A stretch of DNA of 64,000 nucleotides from assembly GCA_001592805.2 (NCBI GenBank), contig CP051142.1, positions 1,488,001-1,552,000 of the forward strand, given 5' to 3'. Positions 12,786-23,368 of this stretch are shown here, in pieces; the stretch's first letter is position 1, and each line of letters starts with the position of its first letter. Both the position numbers and the translations under genes were made by a program. The DNA is from Peltaster fructicola (taxonomy: Eukaryota > Ascomycota > Dothideomycetes). Below the pieces are notes generated by a model, which was not told the DNA's origin, made no database searches, and worked only from the letters and a program-made list of their open reading frames with translations.

Positions 12786-14338
12786 ATGGCTCTCGCATCC
12801 AAGGCAGAGTCCCAAGCGCTCTTCGATAAGCTGAAGCGCAAGGAGGCTAACAAAGTGTGCTGGGACTGCAAAGCTACTGGACCGACGTGGACCAGTGTGC
12901 CCTTCGGCATATACCTGTGTTTGGACTGCTCTGCTTCGCACAGGAATCTCGGCGTGCACATCAGCTTCGTAAGGAGCACGAATCTAGATCGTGAGTCGCA
13001 AGTGGATATATACGGATGGTCGGGCACCTGACAGGTTACAGAATGGCAGTGGGAGCAGCTACGACGAATGAAAGTCGGAGGCAATGAGAGTGCTACCAAG
13101 TACTTCCAATCGCACGGCGGCTCAGCTGCTCTTGCAAGCAAGGATCCCAAGGTAAAATACACGAGCAATGCCGCCAACAAGTACAAGGATGAGCTTGCAC
13201 GAAGAGTAGAGCTGGACATCAAGAAGTGAGTATTCAGGCCCTTCACACATCTCGTCTGACATCAATCAGGAACCCAGAAAGCGTTGTCCTTGATGACGCC
13301 GAGTATAGCGAGGGCACTAACACGCCGAACAACGAAGCAAACGACGACTTCTTTTCTTCCTGGGACAAGCCCGCTGTTAAGCGTCCAAGCAATCCACCGT
13401 CTCGCACTGGTACTCCTGCCGCACGGTCGTCCTCTCCTTTTCTCACCGCAAATGGCAATGGTGCAGCACGACCCAAGTCGCCACTCGCCAATGCAGACGG
13501 AACTCCAGCACCACCACCAGCCAACCGAACAACCTCGTCCTCCGCTCTACGCACTGGTGCAGCCGCAAGACCTAAGGCTAATATCCTAGGTGCGAAGAAG
13601 TCAAAGCTTGGTGCAAAGAAGCTCGATGCCAGCGCGCTGGACTTTGATGCTGCGGAGAAGAAAGCTAAGGAGGAAGCCGAGCGAAAAGAACGTCTTGGAT
13701 ATGATCCCGATGAAGAGACGGCACCAGCTGAGGCCCAGATAACCTCTGCTCAGCCTACGAGCAGCCCTGCCATCCACGCTCCAACCCCAGTCAGTCCAGG
13801 GCGTGCCGGTAGCTTTGGTCAGACAGGTGGCGCCAAAGAACGAAGTGATGCTGAGGTGGAAAGACTGGGTATGGGTGTTCGACGTCTAGGCTTCGGCCAG
13901 GTTGGAGGTGCAAAGGCCGCTGCTCCAAAGGCGAGCCGTCCAGTACAAGGTATGTTGCAGTCTGGCTATCGGCGTCAATGCTAATGGTGCGCAGATGAGA
14001 GTCAGACATATGCTCGCGAGAAGTTCGGCGTCCAAAAGGGTATATCTTCAGATGAGTTCTTCGGTCGTGGCAGCTTTGATCCTACTGCTCAGTCTGAGGC
14101 AAAGACCAGACTACAAGGCTTTGAAGGTGCTACATCAATCTCCTCGAACGCTTACTTTGGTCGTCCAGAAGAGGAGGAAGGCGAAGCAGGCGACTACGGC
14201 GATCTTGAGACTGCTGCGAAGGATATGATTCGCAAGTTTGGCATCACGGCCGGAGATGACTTGGAGAACATCTCCAACATGGTTGGTGAGGGCGCTCAGA
14301 AGCTGCAGGGTGCGCTCAGGAACTACCTCAATGGTTGA
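12786..14338 (+). CDS. glo3: ADP-ribosylation factor GTPase-activating protein Glo3
   Basis: Four exons, 12786-12990, 13042-13225, 13270-13949 and 13995-14338, give 470 residues with all junctions in frame. The ArfGAP zinc finger is complete: C25, C28, C45 and C48 in CX2C-X16-CX2C spacing, with the arginine finger at R53 in SHRNLG. The sequence continues [18 protein letters not shown] across the first intron, as in orthologues. A Pro/Ala-rich linker follows. The last ~120 residues carry Glo3-type motifs ([29 protein letters not shown]) that distinguish it from Gcs1/Age-type ArfGAPs. Glo3 stimulates GTP hydrolysis on Arf1 and works with coatomer in COPI-mediated Golgi-to-ER transport. Introns are 51, 44 and 45 nt. 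Identification is strong on both ends of the protein. Confidence 0.93.
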
Positions 14339-14567
14339 GCAAAGACAATATGCAGACACGAGTACAACGTTTGGTAAATAGGGCATAGAGAGACCTCGTA
14401 ACGCGAGTAGACTGTAAACGACAAGACGGTGTTGTGTATAGCACCATCTGATTTATGGTAGATCAAGGTTGTAAGTATCAACATGTGTGAATTATGAAGC
14501 GCCAATCGCTCGCCTATGTGTGGTATCTTCGCTATTATCATTACAAACCATGCCGTCGGCACATCGA

Positions 14568-16303
14568 TCATTTTGGAAACTGAGCTGCTGTCGGAGACAT
14601 GTATGCTCCAGGGATAGCGACCTGCTCGTACACAGGCTCTCCTGGAGCCGCTTCGAAGTGCTCCTGTCGCTTCTCTCGTGGAGACATGATCGCAGGCGAC
14701 AGTGGCCCGGTTTGTGCTGAGACAGCAGTAATGATCGGCGCTGGCGTTGGTCTGTATGGCTTTGGAGGACCTTCGATCGGCGTGAAGCCAATTGCCTGCA
14801 TCTTGGGTGTGGCCTTGCTTGGTGGTGCTTGCAGCTGGAATGTCGTTGGCTGCACCTTGGCATCCGGATCCACGTATTGAACCATGCCCTTCTCGATATC
14901 TGGCCCATTGACGTACGAGGCAAGGTTTGGAGGACGATATCCACCGTCTCTCGGGCTCAATGGCCCGAAGCCAGGGGTGTTCGGTGCGGATTGACTGCGA
15001 AGCTGGGCGAGGTACAGATCTGATCGAGCACGATCGCGGACTGCCATCGACTTCCTCAACTTTCGCTTAGACCAGAATCGGTAGAACACGATGGCGTACA
15101 CAGCGATGGTGAGGACCTCGACAACGATCTCAATAATGGCACAGACCAGACTCCAGTTCTGTAGTCGACAGATGAGATCGTACTTGACATCGTTCTGGAA
15201 CAGCTGTTTTCTGTGGAAAATATGGTCAGTAAATCGTTCCAGAGATCTTGACAGATGCGTTGTTGACGTCCTGAACAGATTGCGGTACTAGGGAAACTCA
15301 CCGAGTGTTATCGACACAGGACCAGCCCCAAAGATCCTTGTTGTTCCCGTTCGCCCTGGACTGATGTAGAAGGATCAGACCGACAAGCCACATCACTATC
15401 CTACAAGATAGTCAGCACTTGCAGCTTATTGCTACTCAATGCGTTATACTCACGAGAAGATAAAGAAGCAGACTGCGAACGTTGCGTAATAGACACCGGC
15501 CTTCTCTGTGAGGAGGTTAGCATGCGTTCGCAAACACGCGGAACTCAAGGAGACATACGAGCACGATTGTGTCCTCCCTTGTAGTAACCATAGAAGACGA
15601 TGAGACAGGTGAACATCGACACGCAAGCCAGACATAATAACAGGATCTGTGGCCACAGCTGCTGATTAGCTGCCCAGGGTGGAAGATTGTTCTTAGGGAT
15701 TGTCAGTTTGTACCTCATTAGCTATATTGCATCACTTACCCTAGCAGGCAATGCCTTGGTTGCGTTGAAGATGCTGAAGGTTGTTCCCAGCATGGAAAGA
15801 ATGATGAGCGCGCATGAGAAGTTGACGCCACGAAGGAAGAACTTCGCTATTCTTACGCGAGTCTTCACCTTGAGGTCTGCAGCTTGTTGCTTGTCTGTAG
15901 AGATCTCATGCTTGTCGAGAATGGCCTCCTCTTTATGTGTCGGGCTCTTGAGGTCTTCCTCTCTGAATGTGGGACTAAGCACACCCTCCTTCAGATCGCG
16001 AGGAGGTGCTCCAGGCATTTTCATTGCTGACTTCAGAGGACTTTTGAGAGGAGACTTGGGGATGGTGTATGTCTCGCTATCCGAGTCGCTGGGCATCTCC
16101 ACTGATTCGTGCTTGTTGACATAGCCGAAGCCAACATCAGCGACCTGCTGCTGTGGCACATAGTGCCTTGACGGCTGGTCGATAGGTGAGTAGACTGCGG
16201 TTGCTTCAGCGAAGCGTGGTGTTCGTGGTGTTGCTGTTTCGGCTTTCTCCTGCTTGAACATCGCAAGCTTAAGCGGAGCCGGCTTCTTCTTGGCTTCAGA
16301 CAT
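14568..16303 (-). CDS. Four-span MARVEL-like integral membrane protein
   Basis: Five exons on the minus strand, 15740-16303, 15559-15691, 15454-15505, 15302-15400 and 14568-15210, sum to 496 residues. The cytosolic N-terminal ~150 residues are charged and Ser/Pro/Lys rich, with a KSPLKSPLKSAMK repeat. Four hydrophobic spans follow near residues 155-179, 201-222, 237-262 and about 298-322. The loop between spans 3 and 4 contains WGWSCVDNTR. The C-terminal tail is ~170 residues, Pro rich and probably cytosolic. The four-span layout resembles fungal MARVEL-domain proteins of the plasma membrane, but no function is known to me. Start: the ATG at 16303 begins MSEAKKKPAPLKLAMFKQ; an upstream in-frame ATG (16450) would add 49 unlikely residues. 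Exon boundaries fall around the membrane spans. Confidence 0.8.
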
Positions 16304-17201
16304 GTTTATGATGATTGAAAGAGATCCAAGAGACCAGCTCCGGTATAGAATGCAAAGGCGTGTAGGTGAAGAGGTGCGGCAAAAACAGGACGGAGAACGA
16401 AGGTGAAAGATGGACGAGCGACTGGGTGAAAGGCGTCGATAGCTATGCAAGAAGCAGGCGCTTGAGTATTGGATGATCGCAGGAGAGTGGGCCTGGCGCC
16501 AGCATGGCTACTCGCCCATCCTACCGACCGCATCTAGCAGAGAGTCCGGGAGGCTCGCAAACTCTGGCTGGATTCGATATGGCAGACATTGAGACGAAGC
16601 GAAGTGATTTGCCCAAGCTGGCGCTTAGAGCTCAGGGTCAATGCACATGAGTCTCGTTTATGCAAGCCATGTGAAATGATCAAGGATGTCCCGCACCTGC
16701 AGTAGGATCTGCACACGAGGGAACCGATGCCGGGTACTCCTCTTGCTGGAACTGTAGCAGGTGGATATGGAAATGGCCGTTGCTGCGAAAGCTGACTTGC
16801 GTCGATGGACTGCGCATTCTCCCACACAGGTTCAGGCGAAGGCGCTCGTCACGATGGCGACGGGGTGCAAAGTGTGATTGGGCTTGACATGTGCGTGAGG
16901 AGAACGATGATATCTTGCTTCGCTGATCTTCAGACCTGTCCAATGAGAGTGCCAAGCTTCACTGGCCTATGAGCACTAAATCACTCAGAGACTAGCGCCG
17001 GCGGCTAGATTTGACCTCGAGGCAATCCCTATCACAGTCTGTGCTGCTCGAACTACACTGTACGCGCTCACACGTGTGTTTGGTACGGAATGTGACGACA
17101 TGCTGCTTACGCGATCTATCTATTGCTGGTGGAAAACCACACGCGACGAACATCATGATCTAGACTCACCCACGCAGCGACCATACTAGATGCGCTCTAC
17201 C
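16304..17201. other. Intergenic stretch with no recognised gene
   Basis: About 900 bp between two minus-strand genes. It must hold the membrane-protein promoter near 16304 and the 3' end of the zinc-ribbon protein near 17201. Minus-strand ORFs of 91-97 codons (16534-16955) overlap each other in different frames and show no domain, so I do not call them genes. Confidence 0.35.
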
Positions 17202-18290
17202 TCAATGCCCACGCAGCTTTGCATGGCACAATTGGCAGACACCATCGATCAGGTAAGTCTGCGTTGGCTCATGACACTTGTTACAGGTGTCTAGCATGCC
17301 CTGGGGTGCTGCGTCGACGAAGTCCATCTCGCCGTTCATCTGATTCTTCTTCAGAGGATCAAGCAATTTGCTGATACCCATGGCCACCTTCTCAGCAGCA
17401 GACAGTTGGTGTTCCTCCTCTGGCATGCGTCCATTCGTCTCAAATGCACCCATTCGTGCTTCTTGACGCTCGACAGAGTTGAGCTGCAGAGCAGGACCTT
17501 GTGCTGGGAGCGGTGGTTTCGGAAGCTCCATCCCAAGAGCCATCGACATACGGCATCTATTCTGATAATCAGCTTGCAAACCAGCATGCAGACGTACCTC
17601 AGCATTGTGCTCCTCGACGAGCACAGGGTAGTGTTGAGGTCCCAAGTCCTCGTATGCCGTGCCGGGGAAGATGATCTTCTGCTTCTCTACCAGGTAAGCT
17701 TGCTGATATACAGGACGCTGCTCAGGATGCTCTCGACGCTGTTCTTCGACCTTCTCCTCAAAGGTGTGCTTGATATGCTCTTCATACTGCTGTCGCTCTT
17801 GTGCAGTTGCTGCAACAATGGCTGCAAGATCTCGAGCCCGCTTGATCATGTTCTTGCGAAAGCCCGGCTCATCACGAGACTCTATCTTGACTCGCTTAGC
17901 ACTGCGAGTATTGGAGTCGACTGATGTACGACGCTTGAGTAGACGCTGTAGCAGAGATTGCTTGGGCTCTTCTGACTCCGCCAGCTCGATGTGCTGCAGA
18001 TTCAGAACGGTTATCGGCAAACCAGGATTGAGCTTCGAGTGGTCATCGTCCGACTCGACACGCTCGACATAGGTCGGTGGGCGCAAGACGGTGTGTGCAG
18101 ATCGTAGCGGGTCCCGATATGGCTGGTACTGAACGGACTCGACTGTCTTGAAGCCGTTCTGCTCGTAGACAGGTGGTGGAGTGCGTACAGGAAGGTCGTC
18201 AATCGATCGAGTCGTATGGAACCCATAATGGGCAAGCTGTTCGTCATGGTAGTCCACCATATCGTAGAAGTTGTTCTGGAACTGAGACAT
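17202..18290 (-). CDS. Unknown protein with C-terminal CxxC...CxxC zinc-ribbon-like motif
   Basis: Frame of 362 residues from the ATG at 18290 (MSQFQNNFYDMVDYHDEQLA). An in-frame ATG at 18419 would extend it by 43 residues of unlikely composition, so the inner start is preferred. The first ~100 residues are polar and Pro/Tyr rich. Residues ~110-210 are basic with predicted helices (QERQQYEEHIKHTFEEKVEE). The last 30 residues contain CNKCHEPTQTYLIDGVCQLC, which has two CxxC pairs spaced like a small zinc ribbon. I recognise no family. A 36-nt in-frame segment (17562-17597) has GTACGT at its 5' end and CTGATTATCAG at its 3' end, so it may be a tiny intron; either reading keeps the frame. It may act in protein or nucleic-acid binding, but that is a guess. 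Confidence 0.68.
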   Translation of the reverse strand: MSQFQNNFYDMVDYHDEQLAHYGFHTTRSIDDLPVRTPPPVYEQNGFKTVESVQYQPYRDPLRSAHTVLRPPTYVERVESDDDHSKLNPGLPITVLNLQHIELAESEEPKQSLLQRLLKRRTSVDSNTRSAKRVKIESRDEPGFRKNMIKRARDLAAIVAATAQERQQYEEHIKHTFEEKVEEQRREHPEQRPVYQQAYLVEKQKIIFPGTAYEDLGPQHYPVLVEEHNAEVRLHAGLQADYQNRCRMSMALGMELPKPPLPAQGPALQLNSVERQEARMGAFETNGRMPEEEHQLSAAEKVAMGISKLLDPLKKNQMNGEMDFVDAAPQGMLDTCNKCHEPTQTYLIDGVCQLCHAKLRGH

Positions 18291-18631
18291 ATCTGCTATC
18301 CAGCGCAGGCGGGCTAACAGTGTTAGTCTCAGTACAGAAGGTACTTCTCTGATGGAATGATGCAAAGAGGAATCGCAGATCTTGCAGTAATAGATATGCT
18401 TGAGCTGAGAGTGAATCATAGGACAATGACACTTGTGTTGATAATAGCTTTGTTTGACGAAATAATAGACTCCGGTTCTTTACAATGATTCCCTAGAACA
18501 TGAATGGAAGTGACATAATGAATTTGTCCGTCAGCCGTTTGTCTGAGCAATGCAATGATAGGAAAGTCTGACACAAGTCAGAGTGGTCAAGCAGACCACT
18601 GACATGACCTGCCGCATCATGAGGCGAACGC
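18291..18631. other. Spacer between the zinc-ribbon gene and the GPI-protein gene
   Basis: A 341-bp region holding the promoter and leader of the zinc-ribbon gene and the 3' untranslated region of the GPI-protein gene. A spliced leader is possible (CTAACACTGTTAG near 18325-18340 on the minus strand), but it cannot be confirmed by eye. Confidence 0.3.
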
Positions 18632-19786
18632 TCAGAGACCGAATGCCAGAGCGGCAACGACTGCCACAAGAAGAGACGACGCCATGCCGACTGCAGTCGT
18701 TGACGATGCTGCACCAGTGTATGTGGTCTTTGGTGCCGATGGGCAGTTCGAACCTCCTGGGCATGATGTTGCTGAGCTTGGTGTCGGAGCTGGGCTGAGT
18801 CTGCCTCCAGTACCGACAGCTCCAGAGCCACTTGCGCCAGCCTGGCACTGTGGTCCCGGGCAGCCTGGGCCCATTGATGGGTTTGGAGAAGCACCGTTGT
18901 TCTGGCAGTTTGGTCCTGGGCAGGCTGGGGCACCTGGTGCACCTGGGGCACCCGGAGCACCTGGAGATCCTGGGGAGCCTGGAGTGCTTGAGCCACCGTT
19001 GCCTCCATTGCCGCCGTTACCACCATTGCCTCCGTTGCCACCGTTGGATGAGCTGCCGCCATTGCCACCGTTACCACCGTTGCCACCATTGCCTCCGTTT
19101 CCACCGTTGGACGAGCTGCCACCATTACCGCCGTTACCACCGTTGCCACCATTGCCTCCGTTTCCACCGTTGGACGAGCTGCCACCATTACCGCCGTTAC
19201 CACCGTTGCCACCATTGCCTCCGTTTCCACCGTTACCAGAGCTGCCTCCATTACCACCATTACCGCCATTGCCACCGTTGCCTCCATTGCCACCATTACC
19301 AGCTGGGCTTGTTGGCTGTGCATTAGGCTGGGTCATTGGGACACCACTAGTTGCCTTGCAACCACATGGCTCAGTAATGGTAACTGGAACTGGAGTTGGA
19401 CCACAGACATTACATGTGGCAACAGTGGTTGTGAAGTCCTGTGGGATGTAGTTTGGTCCCTGGCCACAAGTTGGCATTGCACCACCACAACTCTCGGTGA
19501 CGGTGTATGTGGCTGGGACGGTACCGCTCGTTGGGCACAACGACAGGTAAGTTGTGGTGTACACAGTAGTGTATGCTGGTCCTGAAGCTGGAGCAGTTGG
19601 GCGATTACCCATCTCACACTCTGGGCAGTAAGTGACGGTCACACCGTTGGTGACAGTGACCAGACTCTGCACGACAGATGTTGGGCAAACATCGTATGTG
19701 ACAGTGGTGTATGAGACTGGAGCTGAGCTCTGTGCATTGACTCCAGTAGCCACGGCAGCCACAGCTGCGATTCTTCCGGCCTTCAT
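18632..19786 (-). CDS. GPI-anchored, Gly/Asn-repeat cell-wall protein
   Basis: Single-exon frame of 384 residues. An N-terminal secretion signal ([19 protein letters not shown], cleavage probably after NAQ) leads into ~140 residues rich in Thr, Val, Tyr and Cys. These include repeated [13 protein letters not shown] blocks and paired cysteines such as CNVCGPTP. A long run of NGG triplets broken by SS or SSS follows (about residues 165-265), encoded by a 63-bp tandem repeat. Then come Gly/Ser/Pro/Ala blocks ([16 protein letters not shown]) and a C-terminal hydrophobic tail after a small-residue site ([17 protein letters not shown]), the pattern of a GPI-attachment signal. This architecture is typical of fungal cell-wall mannoproteins and adhesin-like proteins; the precise role is unknown. 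The opposite strand has a long Pro/Leu-repeat ORF that is a mirror of the repeat and is not a gene. Confidence 0.85.
   Translation of the reverse strand: MKAGRIAAVAAVATGVNAQSSAPVSYTTVTYDVCPTSVVQSLVTVTNGVTVTYCPECEMGNRPTAPASGPAYTTVYTTTYLSLCPTSGTVPATYTVTESCGGAMPTCGQGPNYIPQDFTTTVATCNVCGPTPVPVTITEPCGCKATSGVPMTQPNAQPTSPAGNGGNGGNGGNGGNGGNGGSSGNGGNGGNGGNGGNGGNGGSSSNGGNGGNGGNGGNGGNGGSSSNGGNGGNGGNGGNGGNGGSSSNGGNGGNGGNGGNGGNGGSSTPGSPGSPGAPGAPGAPGAPACPGPNCQNNGASPNPSMGPGCPGPQCQAGASGSGAVGTGGRLSPAPTPSSATSCPGGSNCPSAPKTTYTGAASSTTAVGMASSLLVAVVAALAFGL
18984..19298. repeat. 63-bp minisatellite (about five units) inside the cell-wall protein gene
   Basis: Anchor sequences GTTGGATGAGCTGCC (19043), GTTGGACGAGCTGCC (19106 and 19169) and GTTACCAGAGCTGCC (19232) recur at exactly 63-bp steps, with a slightly shorter unit (about 60 bp) before them. 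Each unit encodes 21 residues: six NGG triplets plus a Ser-rich break. Within units the 9-bp sequence encoding NGG repeats again, giving a nested repeat. The two central units are nearly identical, so copy number is probably variable between isolates. Confidence 0.92.
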
Positions 19787-21326
19787 GTTGGTAGAGTGGT
19801 GTTTATTATCGAGGTTGTGTAGTCGTACAGTCCGAGATATAGCGAGTGTGAGATTTGCGAGTGAAGTAAACTTCTGGAGATCAAACGAGTGACGATGCGC
19901 GAGGCCGACAATTACAAGTTAAGAGATGGAGGTGAGAAGAGAATGTGTGTAATGTTGTCGCTTTCGTCTTATAGTGTAGATGGTCGCGGTCAGCTTGTTG
20001 TTGATCCACCAGCATTCCAGTCGATATTACGCTTCGGTGAATCCATTCCTCTACTATGCAGCATCGCCAACAAACAACCGAGAACGGAAAAGCTTCCTCG
20101 CGATGACATCCAGATTCCTGACTGTGATTGGTTTCGCGAGTATCATTATAGCATGCCAGTGTCCTGGAAATGGGTCTGGTCGACCTGCTGAATGCCGTTA
20201 TAGCATTAGCACGGTCACCACTCTGAAGTACGCATCGACGGTAGAAGGTGGGAGAGGTATACAGACACAATATCAAGCAAGAAGCCGTTGCTGTTGTGTG
20301 ATAGTGCTTCATGTATTGCATATGGATCAAGCATAGACGACTACCGCGTCTGGCCTATACCACATACTTGGATCGCAATCTCGAGCGTCTAAAACGTGGA
20401 GACCTAGGTAAGTGCATGACCATGATATCCAGATGACCGTGTGCTGCAGCACTGCCTTGCGCATCGAAGCTTTGACCTTGGCATTCAGACTGGTCATCTT
20501 GCACGCGAGCTGTGATATTGTGTCTGTCTTCGATGGCCGATGAAAGCGTCTTGAGGGCACTTGGCTTAGTCTGACTAGCCAGCAGACCGTTCCTCTCGTT
20601 CGATGGGATCGTCCACACGGGTAGATCGTCGAGGACATGCCGGCTGTTTGAAAGCCGCAAGCAGTCCATGGACTGTAGAGACACCATGAACATGACACAA
20701 CGAATCAAGCATTTGAAATGAGTGTTACCGATGCTTGGTCGTGGAGTTTCCGCATGAGATGTCCGAGGCGTCTATTGTTTCGCGGTGACATGTTGCCCAA
20801 TTTCGTGAAGCTGAGACGCGGGAGTGGTTGCATGCCAGCCAGGAATGAAAGACAATGTAATCTCTGTGGACATTTACATGGTAGTCTAGAAGTCGCGCAG
20901 CGTCGTGTTTGGTGGTTCGCGTTTCGCGTATCCCTCATGGCATCTTGCGTGTTGAAATCTACTCGTAGGCGATGCTTCCGGATAATGCTTTGACAGCTCA
21001 ACTTCACCCCGATGTCCTTAAAGACACGACGCTTTTCGATGCTCATATGCACATCGCCTGCTGGATGCTGTTCGGCAAAGAGAGCGAGGCCTGGCTAAGA
21101 TCGATGGGTAAGAGAATCCAGCGCTGATCCTGTCAACAGCTTGACGAGGGGTTCGCCATGCACACCGACGGACGTGAGAGCGAGATCCGCCAGCGAGACG
21201 CAACGGCCATACGCGGTGGCCAAGCATAGTCGCCCCTTCAGCCAAGGCGATACCTTGACAGCCTTCAATAGACGATCGGCCCAGGTCGCAAGCATCCACC
21301 AACTTCATGTTATTGCAGTAGTAGTC
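19787..21326. other. 1.5-kb region without a recognisable gene
   Basis: This lies between the start of the GPI-protein gene and the end of atg5. It should hold the GPI-protein promoter and the atg5 3' end. Several short minus-strand ORFs (20355-20708, 20705-21052, 21018-21308 and 21095-21295) sit head to tail in different frames. The last encodes ADLALTSVGVHGEPLVKLL and looks the most protein-like, but it has no match I recognise. A decayed or frame-broken gene, or a noncoding transcript, remains possible. Confidence 0.3.
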
Positions 21327-22283
21327 TCATCCGAGCATAACGATTGTCAGATGGACAAAGCCGTCAAGATATGCACACGCATGAGCAAGATCGTCCATGA
21401 CTGCAGACATCGGAACGATAGCACCGTGGAGCACAGGTTGTGCAAGCAGAGGATTTCGTCGACTCGGAAACAGTTCAGGCAAGATACTGTTGAGTGCAGT
21501 GCCGACGGTCTGCGGTGTGCCGCCAGTGCTCCGCAGTGGAACCAGAGCCTGTACAACCTTGAAGTGACCGGCTTTGGGTGTCGACTCTCCAGCGGCTTCT
21601 TCCTGAATAGGCTCAGTCGCAGTCGCTGATGTCGGCAGATACACCTTTAGCGGAGTATGCTTGATGCTAGTACCAGGAGGATTCAAGAGCTTGTCGTTGA
21701 TGCTATTGAACAGTGTCATGTCGTGCAGCTGAACGGCTCGCCAGAGACTATCAGAGTCGTCCTTGCTAAGCGACATGACTGCACGTGCAGTGCCATTGCG
21801 GATGAAGTCTGCCTCTTTGACATTGTTGATGTATGCGTCTAGCAACACTCTGCTGTCCTCATCAAGTTGTATGAGTTGGTCGCCAGGGAAGTCTGAGTAA
21901 TGCACCGTCAACTTCCACGGCAGCTTCATATGGGCAACATCGTGCTTCGATTCTACGTGACTCTCATCAGAAACAGCTGGTTCAGAGCCAGAGTAGAGAT
22001 CATAAAGCAAGCCGAGTGGATAATGCCACTTCAGCGGCACACCCTCGAAGTCGAGCCACGCATCGTGTGCAGCTGCAGCAGTGTCGATCAGGCTGGCGGC
22101 AAAGAAAGTGTGCAGACGGGTGAGTAGTAAGCCAAGGTACGACTGTCGTGGAAAATGGATGAGATAAGGATTGGAGTCCTCAAAAGAACGGCAGTCGGCA
22201 GCAGCGAGCCTGATCTCGAGGGCTATACTGCCAGACCATACGAGTTGCTGCAGTTGCGCATTCTCCGCAGAGCTCAGGGGCAT
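21327..22283 (-). CDS. atg5: Autophagy protein 5
   Basis: Single-exon frame of 318 residues, matching the usual length of ascomycete Atg5. The start reads LQQLVWSGSIALEIRLA then PYLIHFPRQSYLGLLLTRLH, the conserved N-terminal ubiquitin-like fold region. GVPLKWHYPLGLLYDL follows. The Atg12-acceptor lysine lies in NNVKEADFIRNGTA (K156), then SLSKDDSDSLWRAV. The C-terminal ubiquitin-like region ends YLDGFVHLTIVMLG. Atg12 is conjugated to this lysine, and the Atg12-Atg5-Atg16 complex promotes Atg8 lipidation during autophagosome formation. The central linker (about 215-240) is less conserved, as usual. The ATG at 22283 gives a start just before the conserved region. The J-domain gene lies 286 bp upstream on the same strand. 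Confidence 0.95.
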   Translation of the reverse strand: MPLSSAENAQLQQLVWSGSIALEIRLAAADCRSFEDSNPYLIHFPRQSYLGLLLTRLHTFFAASLIDTAAAAHDAWLDFEGVPLKWHYPLGLLYDLYSGSEPAVSDESHVESKHDVAHMKLPWKLTVHYSDFPGDQLIQLDEDSRVLLDAYINNVKEADFIRNGTARAVMSLSKDDSDSLWRAVQLHDMTLFNSINDKLLNPPGTSIKHTPLKVYLPTSATATEPIQEEAAGESTPKAGHFKVVQALVPLRSTGGTPQTVGTALNSILPELFPSRRNPLLAQPVLHGAIVPMSAVMDDLAHACAYLDGFVHLTIVMLG

Positions 22284-22569
22284 GTCGCTGAAGGGAGCAT
22301 CGTGCTATTGAGGCCGAGAGGTCGTAGAATGCGTGTTTGTGACGATGGTGGAAGGAAGTTGCTGCTTCAGCAGTCGGACAAGTATGGTGAGGACCCACTT
22401 GCGGCGCGTAGCCTCAGGCTCCACAAGTAAGAGCTTCCTCATGGCGGACATCAGCTACAAATGCGTGAGCGCGATACAAGCAGAAAGTCAACTCCGTTCA
22501 CTCCTCTACGTGGTATCTTTGGCGACTCGAAACAACACTTCCCAAGCAGGATCGCAGCAGCCATGAAAC

Positions 22570-23368
22570 TCAGCTTACAGCACTTGACAAGAACTTTGCG
22601 GCCAGGCTCTGTAGCAGCCTCATTCTCTCATCCTGCGGCAACTCCTGGTAGACCGCGTACACACTCTTTCCCTTCTTGTCTCTGACAGCACCTAATCTGT
22701 TTCCCGCCACAGCACCAGCAATGGCGCCCGGGACATTTGCAACGATGAACCCCATGGCTCCACCACTCAAGCCGCCGACGATACTCCAGAATGCTGCCGT
22801 AGGCCTGTTGTTACCTTCTGCCATACCCTCATCTCGCATCATCTCTTCGAACGCATCTCCAAACTGCTCATTGCTGAAGCGATTGGCATCTGCCTCACTA
22901 TGTGCGTTGCCACCAAAGCCGAACGCGGACCAGGGGAACCCTCCTGGCATGCTGCCGGTATTTGACTGTGGGATCTCCTCATCAGGATCGCAAGCGTTGT
23001 TCTTGTCATTCGAGGAAGACGAGAAGCCATGGAACTGGTTGCGAGTGAGGTCGTAGTCTCGCCGTCTGGATTGGTCAGACTGCCACGTGTTAGTGATCAG
23101 ATTGAAGCGCCTCCAATGCAGTCATACCAATGTGTAGTATGCGTCGTTCACCTGCTGAAACTTCTTCGTGCGACTGGATCGCTCTGGAGAGTCGGCCGGC
23201 ACGCGATCTGGGTGATATCGCAGTGCTGCTTTCTTGTATGCATCTCGGATTTGTTGCTGTGAGGCCTTCGAATCGATCTCGAGCGCAGCGTAGTAATCAA
23301 CAGGAGGAGCTACAGAGCGGCGTTAGTAGCTGTATTGCTCTTCGGCGCATGCGACACTCACCGGCCAT
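22570..23368 (-). CDS. J-domain (DnaJ) co-chaperone with a glycine-zipper-like C terminus
   Basis: Exons 23362-23368, 23128-23309 and 22570-23079 (minus strand) give 232 residues. The first coding exon is only 7 nt (ATGGCCG), and splicing yields MAAPPVDYYAALEIDSKA. The J domain spans residues ~7-75, with the Hsp70-stimulating HPD at 35-37 (RYHPDRVPADS) and the C-terminal RRDYDL. After a Gly/Phe-rich stretch (GGFPWSAFGFGGNA) there is a hydrophobic Gly/Ala segment (GGLSGGAMGFIVANVPGAI, ~165-200) that could insert in a membrane or act as a glycine zipper. It probably recruits Hsp70, and the hydrophobic segment hints at a membrane site. Small fungal J proteins of this form are known, but I cannot assign a yeast orthologue. 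It diverges from velB. Confidence 0.88.

Noticed and set aside
18684-19451. 255-codon plus-strand ORF rich in Pro and Leu opposite the GPI-protein gene
   Set aside because: It is the reverse complement of the NGG repeat; the other strand has a signal peptide, conserved blocks and a GPI signal, this one does not.
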